Assembly: GCA_041486365.1 (NCBI GenBank) | Contig: JBGPLH010000221.1 | Span: 1-5,734 of the forward strand | Direction of reading: 5' to 3' | DNA from: JBGPLH01 sp041486365 [NCBI: Thermodesulfobacteriota bacterium] | GTDB lineage: Bacteria; JAUYMQ01 | DNA: 5,734 nt | Shown here: positions 1 to 5,734 of the stretch, in pieces | How the letters are laid out: every line of letters starts with the position of its first letter | How positions within the stretch are numbered: the first letter of the stretch is position 1 | Program-made: the position numbers and the translations under genes | The notes under the pieces: model-generated | Told to the model about the DNA's origin: nothing | The model's input: the letters and a program-made list of their open reading frames with translations, nothing else | The model's database searches: none

Positions 1-1
1 C

Positions 2-529
2 TCGAAATCGCTCAAGCCCTACCTCGAGACGGTCCACCCGGAGATCCTGCCGATCGAGTTCGCGGTGGAGGCCGACACGGAGCACGATGCCTTCAAGGCC
101 CGCATCACCACGAAACGGGATGGGGCCAGGATGGAGACGGTCCTGGACACCGACTTCGTTGCGACGGCGGAGTTCGAGGAGGCCCTGCGCCTGGCGCAGG
201 GCTTTGCGGGCCTGGGACTCCCGCCGTACACGCTCAGGAACGGCGACGACGAGCACGAGGCCCGTTCTCTCCAGGCGCTGGTCGACACCGTGATCGCCCT
301 CGGCAAGAAGGGACAGTATATCCAGCGCTACAAGGGACTGGGCGAGATGAACCCGGACCAGCTCTGGAAGACCACGATGGACCCCGAGCTGCGGACGCTG
401 CTCCAGGTGCGCATCGACGACACCGTCGAGGCGGACGAGATCTTCACGGTCCTCATGGGAGACCAGGTGGAGCCGCGCCGCGAGTTCATCGAAGCCAATG
501 CTCTTGACGTCCGCAACCTCGACATCTGA
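2..529 (+). CDS. gyrB: DNA gyrase subunit B, C-terminal part (5' end outside window)
   Basis: ATPase subunit of DNA gyrase, which with GyrA introduces negative supercoils into DNA in the cytoplasm. The window holds the last 175 codons; the reading frame is open from base 2 and ends at TGA 527-529. The signature is the end of the TOPRIM/tail region: [15 protein letters not shown] (about bases 323-367), followed by [11 protein letters not shown] and the closing [15 protein letters not shown]...VRNLDI, which matches the end of bacterial GyrB very closely. The residues before QRYKGLGEM (about bases 2-320) resemble the distal part of the roughly 165-residue insert of Gram-negative GyrB; Bacillus-type GyrB lacks it. 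ParE is the main alternative, but the adjacent gyrA and the GDQVEPRR...NLDI tail favour GyrB. The ATPase domain and most of TOPRIM lie upstream and cannot be judged. The next gene, gyrA, starts 89 bases downstream with no terminator between. Confidence 0.96.
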   Translation, partial: SKSLKPYLETVHPEILPIEFAVEADTEHDAFKARITTKRDGARMETVLDTDFVATAEFEEALRLAQGFAGLGLPPYTLRNGDDEHEARSLQALVDTVIALGKKGQYIQRYKGLGEMNPDQLWKTTMDPELRTLLQVRIDDTVEADEIFTVLMGDQVEPRREFIEANALDVRNLDI

Positions 530-550
530 CGGCCGCCGTCACTCCCTGAA

Positions 551-570
551 GGCGATCTGAATCAGGCGCC
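551..570. repeat. imperfect inverted repeat upstream of gyrA
   Basis: The left arm GGCGATCTGA (551-560) and right arm TCAGGCGCC (562-570) are inverted copies differing by one extra or changed base, around a single central A. It lies in the 89-base gyrB-gyrA gap, about 50 bases before the gyrA start. It could be an operator half-site pair or a small RNA stem, but an arm match of this size can arise by chance in GC-rich DNA. There is no T-run after it, so it is not a terminator. Confidence 0.25.
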
Positions 571-618
571 ACGCCCGCCGCCCGCGGGTCCGGCACCGCG
601 GAGAAGGGAATCCCGAGC

Positions 619-3081
619 ATGCCAGAGAACCTGCCCACCACTCCTCCGGTGAACATCGAAGACGAGATGCGCAAGTCCTACATGGACTATGCGATGAGCG
701 TGATCATCGGGCGGGCGCTCCCCGACGTCCGCGATGGGCTCAAGCCGGTGCACCGGCGCATTCTCTACGCGATGTTCCGCGAGGGACTCCTCTCCAACCG
801 CGGCTACTCGAAGAGCGCCGGCGTCGTGGGAGAGGTGCTGAAGAAGTACCACCCCCATGGGGACTCGGCGGTATACGACGCGCTCGTCCGCCTGGTCCAG
901 GACTTCAGCCTCCGATACCCGCTCGTCGATGGGCAGGGGAACTTCGGTTCGATCGACGGCGACCCTGCGGCCGCCTACCGCTACACCGAAGTGCGCCTCA
1001 ACCGGCTGGCCGAAGAGATGCTGGCCGATATCGACAAGAATACGGTCGACTTCCAGCCGAATTTCGACGAGAGCACCCAGGAGCCTCTCGTCCTGCCGAC
1101 GCGGATCCCGAATTTACTGCTCAACGGCTCGACCGGAATCGCCGTCGGCATGGCCACGAACATCCCCCCGCACAACCTCTCCGAGCTGGCGGACGCGGTG
1201 GTCGCGCTGGTGAGCGACCCAACCCTCGCGATCCAGCAGCTCATGGAGATGGTCCAGGGGCCGGACTTCCCCACGGGCGCATTCATCTGCGGCCGGGAAG
1301 GAATCCGCCAGGCCTACGAGACGGGGCGGGGGACTCTCACGCTCCGGGCGCGGGTCAACACGGAGCCGATCCCGGGGAAGGACAAGACGAACATCGTCAT
1401 CACTGAGATCCCCTACCAGCTCAACAAGGCACGGCTGATCGAGCGGATCGCCGAGCTGGTGAACGATCGGAAGATCGAAGGGGTCTCAAACATCCAGGAT
1501 GAGTCGGACCGCGACGGCATGCGGATCGTGGTCGAGCTGAAGCGCGGGGAGGACGCCGAGATCGTCACGAACCAGCTCTTCAAGCTCACCCCGCTGCAGA
1601 GCACCTTCGGTGTGATCATGCTCTGCATCGTGAACAACCAGCCGCGCGTACTGAACCTCAAGGAGTTGCTCGCGCGGTTCATCGAGTTCCGCAAGGACGT
1701 GGTGGTCCGCCGCACCGCCTTCGATCTCAAGAAAGCGGAGGAACGCGCCCACGTCCTCGAGGGCTACAAGATCGCACTGGACAACATCGACGCCATCGTG
1801 AACCTCATCAAGCGTAGCCCGGGGCCGCCGGAGGCCAGGGAAGGCCTTGTGCAGCGCTTCGCCCTCTCGGAGATCCAGGCACAGGCGATCCTCGATATGC
1901 GGCTCCAGAGGCTGACGGGCCTGGAGCGCCAGAAGATCCTCGACGAGCTGGCCGAGATGAAGGCGCTGATCAAGGACCTTCGGGACATCCTCGCCAAGGA
2001 GGCCCGCGTCCGGAAGATCGTCCAGGACGAGATGAGCGAGATGAAGGAGAAGTACGGCGATGCGCGGCGTACCGAGATCGTGGGCGAGGTGGGCGATATC
2101 GCCATCGAGGAGCTGATCAAGGAAGAGGACATGGTCGTGACCATCTCCCACGGCGGCTACATCAAGCGCAACGCCGTGAGCCTCTACCGTGCGCAGCGCC
2201 GGGGCGGCAAGGGGAAGATGGCGGCCACGACGAAGGAAGACGACTTCGTGGAGTCGCTCTTCGTGGCCTCCACGCATTCCTACATTCTCTTCTTCTCCAA
2301 CAAGGGGCGGGTTTACTGGCTCAAGGTCCACGAGCTCCCGCAGATGGGGCGGGCGGCCCGCGGCAAGGCGATCGTGAACCTGCTGCAGCTTGAGCCGGGC
2401 GAGACGATTGCCGCGCACCTGTCCGTGCGCCAGTTCGAGGAAGGGAAGTACGTGATGGTGGCCACCGCCCAAGGGACGGTGAAGAAGACCGACCTGATGG
2501 CCTACTCGAACCCGCGCAAGGGCGGGATCATCGGGCTCCTGCTCGAAGAGGGGGACGAGCAGATCGCGGCGCGGCTCACCGACGGGGAACAGCACGTTTT
2601 CCTCGCCACGGCGGACGGCATGTCGATCCGGTTCAAGGAGTCCGACGTGCGCCCGATGGGTCGCGTGGCCCGGGGGGTGCGGGGGATGGCGCTGGAGAAG
2701 GGCGACAAGGTCGTCAGCATGGAGACCGCTGCCCACCCGGCGAGTCTGCTCACGGTGTGCGAGAACGGCCACGGCAAACGGACCCCGACGGACGAGTACA
2801 GGCTGCAGACGCGCGGCGGCAAGGGGATCATCACGATCAAGACCACGGAGCGGAACGGCCGCGTGGTGGACGTGAAGCTGGTCACGGACCAGGACGACCT
2901 CATGCTGATCACGAGCGCCGGCAAGATTGTGCGTACTCCCGTCCGCGACATCTCGGAGATCGGCCGCAATACCCAGGGGGTGCGCCTCGTGGCGCTCGAG
3001 CCGGGGGAGAAAGTGTCGAGCGTCGCACGCCTCGCGGAGAGGGACGAGGACCCCGACGAGGAGCCGCCCGCGGCAGTGTGA
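619..3081 (+). CDS. gyrA: DNA gyrase subunit A
   Basis: Breakage-reunion subunit of DNA gyrase (A2B2), 820 residues, the usual length for non-enteric GyrA. The N-terminal winged-helix/tower part holds the catalytic tyrosine Tyr122 (TAC 982-984, context AAAYRYTE) preceded by Arg121. DNA-bending Ile174 lies in [17 protein letters not shown] (170-186). Numbering up to here matches E. coli exactly. The quinolone region reads [10 protein letters not shown] with Ser83 and Asp87, the susceptible form. The coiled-coil/tower region ends near KYGDARRT (478-485). The C-terminal beta-pinwheel (about 500-805) shows six blade-like repeats, a canonical GyrA box QRRGGKG (526-532) and a second box-like QTRGGKG (730-736). 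The intact box argues for GyrA and against ParC. A short acidic tail ([11 protein letters not shown]) ends the protein. The ATG is preceded by AAGGGA (604-609) at suitable spacing. It follows gyrB closely and is probably co-transcribed with it. Confidence 0.98.
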   Translation: MPENLPTTPPVNIEDEMRKSYMDYAMSVIIGRALPDVRDGLKPVHRRILYAMFREGLLSNRGYSKSAGVVGEVLKKYHPHGDSAVYDALVRLVQDFSLRYPLVDGQGNFGSIDGDPAAAYRYTEVRLNRLAEEMLADIDKNTVDFQPNFDESTQEPLVLPTRIPNLLLNGSTGIAVGMATNIPPHNLSELADAVVALVSDPTLAIQQLMEMVQGPDFPTGAFICGREGIRQAYETGRGTLTLRARVNTEPIPGKDKTNIVITEIPYQLNKARLIERIAELVNDRKIEGVSNIQDESDRDGMRIVVELKRGEDAEIVTNQLFKLTPLQSTFGVIMLCIVNNQPRVLNLKELLARFIEFRKDVVVRRTAFDLKKAEERAHVLEGYKIALDNIDAIVNLIKRSPGPPEAREGLVQRFALSEIQAQAILDMRLQRLTGLERQKILDELAEMKALIKDLRDILAKEARVRKIVQDEMSEMKEKYGDARRTEIVGEVGDIAIEELIKEEDMVVTISHGGYIKRNAVSLYRAQRRGGKGKMAATTKEDDFVESLFVASTHSYILFFSNKGRVYWLKVHELPQMGRAARGKAIVNLLQLEPGETIAAHLSVRQFEEGKYVMVATAQGTVKKTDLMAYSNPRKGGIIGLLLEEGDEQIAARLTDGEQHVFLATADGMSIRFKESDVRPMGRVARGVRGMALEKGDKVVSMETAAHPASLLTVCENGHGKRTPTDEYRLQTRGGKGIITIKTTERNGRVVDVKLVTDQDDLMLITSAGKIVRTPVRDISEIGRNTQGVRLVALEPGEKVSSVARLAERDEDPDEEPPAAV

Positions 3082-3084
3082 AAA

Positions 3085-3140
3085 CCCCTGGAAATCCGAT
3101 GTTCCCCGGCTCCCCGGGCCGTGTTGACAGCCTCCAGGGG
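3085..3140. repeat. 8-bp inverted repeat spanning the hemL promoter -35
   Basis: CCCCTGGA (3085-3092) and TCCAGGGG (3133-3140) are perfect inverted copies 40 bases apart. Inside them CCCGG (3105-3109) and CCGGG (3114-3118) can form a second small stem. The right arm lies in the spacer between the proposed -35 and -10 boxes. As RNA from gyrA readthrough it would fold just after the gyrA stop, but no U-run follows on this strand. On the opposite strand the stem is followed by TTTT, which is terminator-like, yet no gene is seen there. It may be an operator or part of the gyrA 3' end. Confidence 0.45.
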
Positions 3141-3152
3141 CGATGTTAGCTT
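3124..3152 (+). promoter_or_regulatory. sigma70-type promoter for hemL-atp
   Basis: A perfect -35 box TTGACA (3124-3129) is followed after exactly 17 bases by TAGCTT (3147-3152), which matches the -10 consensus at the first two and the last positions. A TG at 3144-3145 gives the extended -10 pattern TGnTA...T. Transcription would begin near 3159, leaving a leader of about 70 bases before hemL. It lies in the only long gap of the window, 43 bases after gyrA. The assignment is by motif only. Confidence 0.7.
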
Positions 3153-3172
3153 CGCGATTTTCTAAAGGCACG

Positions 3173-3203
3173 CCCCCGCTGGTCATCCCCGCGCGGGGGT
3201 TTT
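3173..3203 (+). terminator. GC-rich hairpin with TTTT in hemL leader (terminator or attenuator)
   Basis: CCCCCGC (3173-3179) pairs perfectly with GCGGGGG (3193-3199) around a 13-base loop and is followed at once by TTTT (3200-3203). A competing fold is the self-complementary CCCCGCGCGGGG (3187-3198). This is the form of a modest intrinsic terminator; the U-run is short. It lies after the proposed promoter and about 25 bases before the hemL ATG. It therefore either ends gyrA readthrough transcripts or attenuates the hemL-atp transcript. No leader peptide or known riboswitch is recognised here. Confidence 0.5.
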
Positions 3204-3228
3204 CCCAATCACAGCAGGAAGGGGGGCC

Positions 3229-4536
3229 ATGTCCCCCGCACGCACGCACTCCCAGGCGCTCTTCGAGGCGGCTCGCGCCTTGATCCCCGGAGGCGTGAAC
3301 TCACCGGTTCGAGCCTTTCTGGGAGTCGGAGGAGAGCCGCGTTTCATCGCGAGGGCGAAAGGCGCCCGAATCACGGACGTCGACGGCTATACCTTCATCG
3401 ACTATGTGTGCTCCTGGGGCCCGCTGATCCTCGGCCACGCGCATCCGCGAGTGGTCCACGCGATCCAGCAAGCGGCCGCCCGGGGAACCAGCTACGGCGC
3501 GCCGACGGCGGGCGAGGTGGAGATCGCGCGACGGATCGTTGCGGCGCTCCCCTCCGTGGAGAAGGTCCGGCTGGTGAGCAGCGGGACCGAGGCCGTGATG
3601 AGCGCTGTACGGCTCGCGCGGGCGGCCACAGGCCGGGACGCCCTGGTCAAGTTCGCCGGGTGCTACCACGGCCATGCGGACTCGCTGCTGGTGGAAGCGG
3701 GGTCCGGCCTCGCCACGCTCGGCATCCCGGGGAGCCCGGGAGTTCCGGAGGCGACGGCGCGGCTCACACGCTCGCTGCCCTACAACGATCTCGATTCGGC
3801 CCGCCGCCTCTTCGAGACGGAGGGGAGTGCAATCGCCGCGGTGGTCGTGGAGCCCGTGGCGGGAAACATGGGCGTCGTTCCGCCGGCTCCCGGCTTCCTG
3901 GAGGGCCTGCGGGAGCTCACGCGGGCATCAGGAGCGCTCCTGATCTTCGATGAGGTGATCACAGGCTTCCGCCTGGGCTTCGGAGGGGCGCAGGCCCTCT
4001 ACGGGGTCAGGCCCGACCTGACGGTCCTTGGCAAGATCATCGGCGGCGGTCTTCCCATCGGTGCCTTCGGGGGCCGCGCTGATCTGATGGCGATGATCGC
4101 TCCGGAAGGGCCCGTGTACCAGGCGGGCACGCTCTCGGGGAACCCCGTGGCGGTGGCCGCCGGGATCGAGACCCTGCGAATCCTCGAGCGCGCGGACTAC
4201 GATCTGCTCGACCAGCGGACCTCGGCCCTCGTCGGGCGCATGAAAGAGTGCGCCGACGCCGCGGGCGTATCGACCAGCTGGAATCGCGTTGGCTCGATGT
4301 TTACCTGCTTCTTCACGGAAGGGCGGGTCACCGACTACGCGTCGGCCAGACGCGCGGACGCGAAGCGCTACGCCGCCTTCTTCCACGAGATGCTCAAGCG
4401 GCGGGTGTACCTAGCGCCCTCGGCCTTCGAGGCGGCGTTCGTGTCGATGGCCCACGAGGAACGGGACATCACGCAGACGGTGAAGGCCGCGGCGAAGTCC
4501 TTCCAGGCCCTGGCAGCCCCTTCGGCAAAGCCGTGA
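3229..4536 (+). CDS. hemL: glutamate-1-semialdehyde 2,1-aminomutase
   Basis: Cytoplasmic PLP enzyme converting glutamate-1-semialdehyde to 5-aminolevulinate, the last step of the C5 route to heme and other tetrapyrroles. Its 435 residues fit the family (about 425-440). Class-III aminotransferase marks are present: N-terminal IPGGVNSPVRAF (about 19-30), SSGTEAVMSAVRLARA from 117 (cofactor phosphate site), CYHGHADSLL from 145, the flexible-loop segment GIPGSPGVPEA, and FDEVITGFR with Asp241, expected to pair with the pyridine nitrogen. The Schiff-base lysine is Lys269 in LGKIIGGGLPIGAFGG, and TLSGNP (301-306) supplies the cross-subunit phosphate contact. The ATG follows a strong AGGAAGGGG (3216-3224). 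The closely related acetylornithine or GABA aminotransferases lack NSPVRAF and GSPGVPEA, so the call is firm. Ile244 stands where many HemL have Met (see findings). atpZ starts 16 bases downstream, suggesting one transcript. Confidence 0.97.
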   Translation: MSPARTHSQALFEAARALIPGGVNSPVRAFLGVGGEPRFIARAKGARITDVDGYTFIDYVCSWGPLILGHAHPRVVHAIQQAAARGTSYGAPTAGEVEIARRIVAALPSVEKVRLVSSGTEAVMSAVRLARAATGRDALVKFAGCYHGHADSLLVEAGSGLATLGIPGSPGVPEATARLTRSLPYNDLDSARRLFETEGSAIAAVVVEPVAGNMGVVPPAPGFLEGLRELTRASGALLIFDEVITGFRLGFGGAQALYGVRPDLTVLGKIIGGGLPIGAFGGRADLMAMIAPEGPVYQAGTLSGNPVAVAAGIETLRILERADYDLLDQRTSALVGRMKECADAAGVSTSWNRVGSMFTCFFTEGRVTDYASARRADAKRYAAFFHEMLKRRVYLAPSAFEAAFVSMAHEERDITQTVKAAAKSFQALAAPSAKP

Positions 4537-4543
4537 GAAGCCC

Positions 4544-4549
4544 GGAGGT
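4544..4549 (+). promoter_or_regulatory. ribosome binding site of atpZ
   Basis: GGAGGT lies in the 16-base gap between the hemL stop and TTG 4553. It is the main reason for choosing that TTG as the start. The spacing is rather short (4 bases from GGAGG), so a later GTG at 4586 cannot be fully excluded, though that would remove the residues before the first membrane helix. Confidence 0.65.
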
Positions 4550-4552
4550 CGC

Positions 4553-4795
4553 TTGAAGGGAACGGTCGGCACGCGGTACGCGCTGGTGATCGATTTGGCA
4601 ATTCAGGGGGTCGCGGCCCTCCTGATCGGCGCGGGTCTCGGGTGGTGGCTCAAGGCGCACTATGGTGCGCCCGCGTGGGTCCAGATCCTCTGCGTCGTTC
4701 TCGGAGTGGCGGCGGCCGTGGTCAACATGATCCGCTATCAGCAACGGCTCGAGAAGCTCGACGAGCAGGACGAGCGGCCCCAAGGCGAGGGATGA
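4553..4795 (+). CDS. atpZ: AtpZ-type small membrane protein of the ATP synthase operon
   Basis: A protein of 80 residues with two predicted membrane helices (about 11-33 and 42-60) and a charged C-terminal tail (RLEKLDEQDERPQGEG). The pattern of a glycine-rich first helix (GAGLGWWL), a short loop with a Gly-x-Pro (GAPAW) and a second helix ending G...VVNMIRY is that of the AtpZ / 'F0F1-ATPase gene 1' family. Those genes sit at the head of many atp operons. Members are not part of the core enzyme; with AtpI they have been linked to ion supply and to assembly of the c-ring. The start is TTG with GGAGGT upstream. The stop TGA overlaps the ATG of the next gene in ATGA, so the two are probably translationally coupled. 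The assignment rests on topology and position as well as motif, since the family is weakly conserved. Confidence 0.8.
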   Translation: MKGTVGTRYALVIDLAIQGVAALLIGAGLGWWLKAHYGAPAWVQILCVVLGVAAAVVNMIRYQQRLEKLDEQDERPQGEG

Positions 4796-5202
4796 CGCTC
4801 CCCGCGGAGGATCTTTGGGGGAAGCGGACCCTCGACGGTCTCGAGCGGAAGAATTTCTGGATTGTCGCGGCCCTGTCGGCCGCCGCCTGGCCCCTGTTCT
4901 CGAATGCCACGGCGCTCAACGTTCTTGGCGCGGGAATGTTGGGCGTGATGAACCTCCGGGCCCTGCGGCGCAGCGTCGAGGCGTTCTTCCGCGGGGACAG
5001 GAAGCCTTCCCGCTGGTTCGCCGCGATCCCCACGATCCGCTTTTTCCTCTTCTTCAACCTGATCGTGGTGGTGTTCCTGCTCCTTCCCGTGCAACCCCGG
5101 GCCTTCGCCGCGGGGCTCTCCACGGTGGTTATCGCGGCCCTCGTCGAAGCGATCGACCAGACGTTGCGGCCCGGGCAGGACGCGAACGGCAAGGAGGAGT
5201 AG
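4792..5202 (+). CDS. atpI: ATP synthase protein I-like membrane protein
   Basis: A protein of 136 residues with four predicted membrane helices at roughly 22-37, 40-58, 79-98 and 102-121. This is the size and topology of AtpI (about 120-135 residues), a non-stoichiometric protein that helps assemble the c-ring of the F0 sector. Family-like features are the helix-2 end GMLGVMNLRAL and the last pair of helices, with a Pro near the turn (LLLPVQPRAF) and GLSTVVIAALVEAI. The ATG at 4792 overlaps the atpZ stop (ATGA), with AAGG at 4782-4785. An in-frame upstream start inside atpZ (4642) is possible by frame only but would overlap atpZ widely and is not favoured. It ends in TAG one base before the atpB TTG. 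AtpI sequences diverge strongly, so position between atpZ and atpB is the main support. Confidence 0.78.
   Translation: MTLPAEDLWGKRTLDGLERKNFWIVAALSAAAWPLFSNATALNVLGAGMLGVMNLRALRRSVEAFFRGDRKPSRWFAAIPTIRFFLFFNLIVVVFLLLPVQPRAFAAGLSTVVIAALVEAIDQTLRPGQDANGKEE
5191..5199 (+). promoter_or_regulatory. ribosome binding site of atpB
   Basis: AAGGAGGAG at the very end of atpI holds a near-perfect Shine-Dalgarno core, AGGAGG (5192-5197), six bases before TTG 5204. It decides the atpB start in favour of this TTG over the first in-frame ATG at 5282, which has no comparable site. Confidence 0.8.
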
Positions 5203-5203
5203 A

Positions 5204-5734
5204 TTGGAAGAGCACCTGAACGTCTTCGATGCGATCGTGCCCCCGGGGCTACGGGAGATCCGCGTGGGCCCGGACGAATGGATGACGATCCATCCTGCGG
5301 TGATCCTCGGCACTCTCTTCGTCTTCGCCCTGCTCCTGCTCGCGGCGTCGCGCGCCCGACGCGCGCTCCTGAACCACGACACCGCCCTCGTGCCGGAGGA
5401 GAAGGTGTCGCTGCGAAACGCCTTCGAGATCGTGATCGAGGCGATCCTTTTCCTGATGAACGACATCATCGGCCACAATGCCCGCCGGTTCCTCCCCCTG
5501 ATCGGAAGCATCGCTCTCTTCGTCCTGGTGGGGAATCTGCTCGGTCTCATCCCGGGCTTCAGTCCGCCGACGATGAGCGTCAATACGGCCGGGGCTTGGG
5601 CGGTGATCGTGTTCGTGGCCTACAACGCCATCGGTATCTCGCGCCACGGGTTCGGCTACGTGAAGCAGTTTCTCGGGCCTTTCTTCGGCCCCTTCCGCAT
5701 TGGCAGGATTGTCATCCCGAAGCTCCCGCTCCTC
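5204..5734 (+). CDS. atpB: ATP synthase F0 subunit a, N-terminal part (3' end outside window)
   Basis: Subunit a of the F-type ATP synthase, the membrane stator protein that forms the two proton half-channels against the c-ring. The first 177 codons are present and the frame is still open at the window end. Visible marks: IHPAVILGTLFVFALLLL (helix 1, about 29-48), a conserved amphipathic stretch LRNAFEIVIEAILFLMNDIIG (70-90, shown only by its key residues Glu75, Glu79, Asn86), then FLPLIGSIALFVLVGNLLGLIPG (96-118) with family-typical Asn111 and Pro117, PPT at 121-123, and SVNTAGAWAVIVFVAYN...GI..HG.GYVKQFLGP (125-159). The essential arginine in the later LRLFGN region lies beyond the window, so ion specificity and function cannot be judged. 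The TTG start is chosen for its excellent ribosome site; it lies one base after the atpI stop, indicating tight operon packing. The c subunit gene would be expected next. Confidence 0.95.
   Translation, partial: MEEHLNVFDAIVPPGLREIRVGPDEWMTIHPAVILGTLFVFALLLLAASRARRALLNHDTALVPEEKVSLRNAFEIVIEAILFLMNDIIGHNARRFLPLIGSIALFVLVGNLLGLIPGFSPPTMSVNTAGAWAVIVFVAYNAIGISRHGFGYVKQFLGPFFGPFRIGRIVIPKLPLL

Noticed and set aside
504-509. TTGACG as a -35 box for gyrA
   Set aside because: No -10-like hexamer is found at 16 to 18 bases downstream, and it sits inside the gyrB coding end.
1486-3249. Long open frame of 587 codons on the minus strand, antisense to gyrA
   Set aside because: It lies opposite strongly conserved gyrA codons. 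Its product is rich in His, Arg, Leu and Asp as expected for the mirror of GC-rich codons, shows no recognisable domain, and has no ribosome site I could support.
3408-3953. 181-codon + strand frame inside hemL
   Set aside because: It is a frame shadow of hemL in GC-rich DNA. Its product is low-complexity Arg/Gly/Ala-rich and the overlapping HemL motifs are unequivocal.
4642-4791. Upstream in-frame start for atpI inside atpZ
   Set aside because: It would add 50 Arg-rich residues overlapping atpZ with no helix or family match. The ATGA overlap at 4792 is the normal arrangement.
5282-5284. ATG as the start of atpB
   Set aside because: It lacks a good ribosome site and would remove the conserved-looking N-terminal segment. 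TTG 5204 has AGGAGG at ideal distance.
4738-5583. 281-codon minus-strand frame opposite atpI and atpB
   Set aside because: It runs across three clear + strand genes and has an Arg/Ser/Glu-rich shadow composition without domain signal.
1-5734. CRISPR array, mobile element, tRNA/rRNA, toxin-antitoxin or defence genes
   Set aside because: None seen by eye: no direct repeat series, terminal inverted repeats, transposase motifs or tRNA-like folds, and coding sequence of housekeeping genes fills nearly all of the window.

Overview
This window looks like a stretch of chromosome from a GC-rich, Gram-negative-type bacterium carrying conserved housekeeping genes, all on the + strand. It uses the standard bacterial code, with TGA and TAG stops and several TTG starts. 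Three things hint at lineage. The GyrB tail carries the large insert typical of Gram-negative GyrB. HemL shows that tetrapyrroles are made from glutamate (the C5 route), which argues against Alphaproteobacteria. The ATP synthase genes begin in the order atpZ-atpI-atpB. Together these suggest a GC-rich deltaproteobacterial-type, Acidobacteriota, Methylomirabilota or similar lineage. I cannot name the phylum from sequence alone.

Layout: (1) 2-529, the C-terminal 175 residues of DNA gyrase subunit B (5' end outside the window). (2) 530-618, a short gap with an imperfect inverted repeat. (3) 619-3081, complete gyrA, with wild-type residues at the main quinolone-resistance positions, catalytic Tyr122 and an intact GyrA box. 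(4) 3082-3228, the only substantial regulatory gap: an 8-bp inverted repeat, a good sigma70-type promoter (TTGACA, 17-bp spacer, extended -10), and then a GC-rich hairpin followed by TTTT just before hemL. (5) 3229-4536, hemL, glutamate-1-semialdehyde aminomutase. (6) 4553-5734, the start of the F-type ATP synthase operon: atpZ (TTG start), atpI (ATGA overlap with atpZ) and the first 177 codons of atpB (TTG start), cut off by the window end.

How it works together: gyrB and gyrA encode the two subunits of the A2B2 supercoiling enzyme and are probably co-transcribed. From 3124 onward a second transcription unit seems to begin. In it hemL runs with short gaps or overlaps into the ATP synthase membrane-sector genes. 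This would place the first committed tetrapyrrole precursor and the F0 sector under one promoter, possibly tuned by the leader hairpin.

I found no mobile element, CRISPR array, RNA gene or defence-like system. The most interesting parts are the promoter/hairpin arrangement in front of hemL and the hemL-atp linkage. Both are modest findings rather than a new system.
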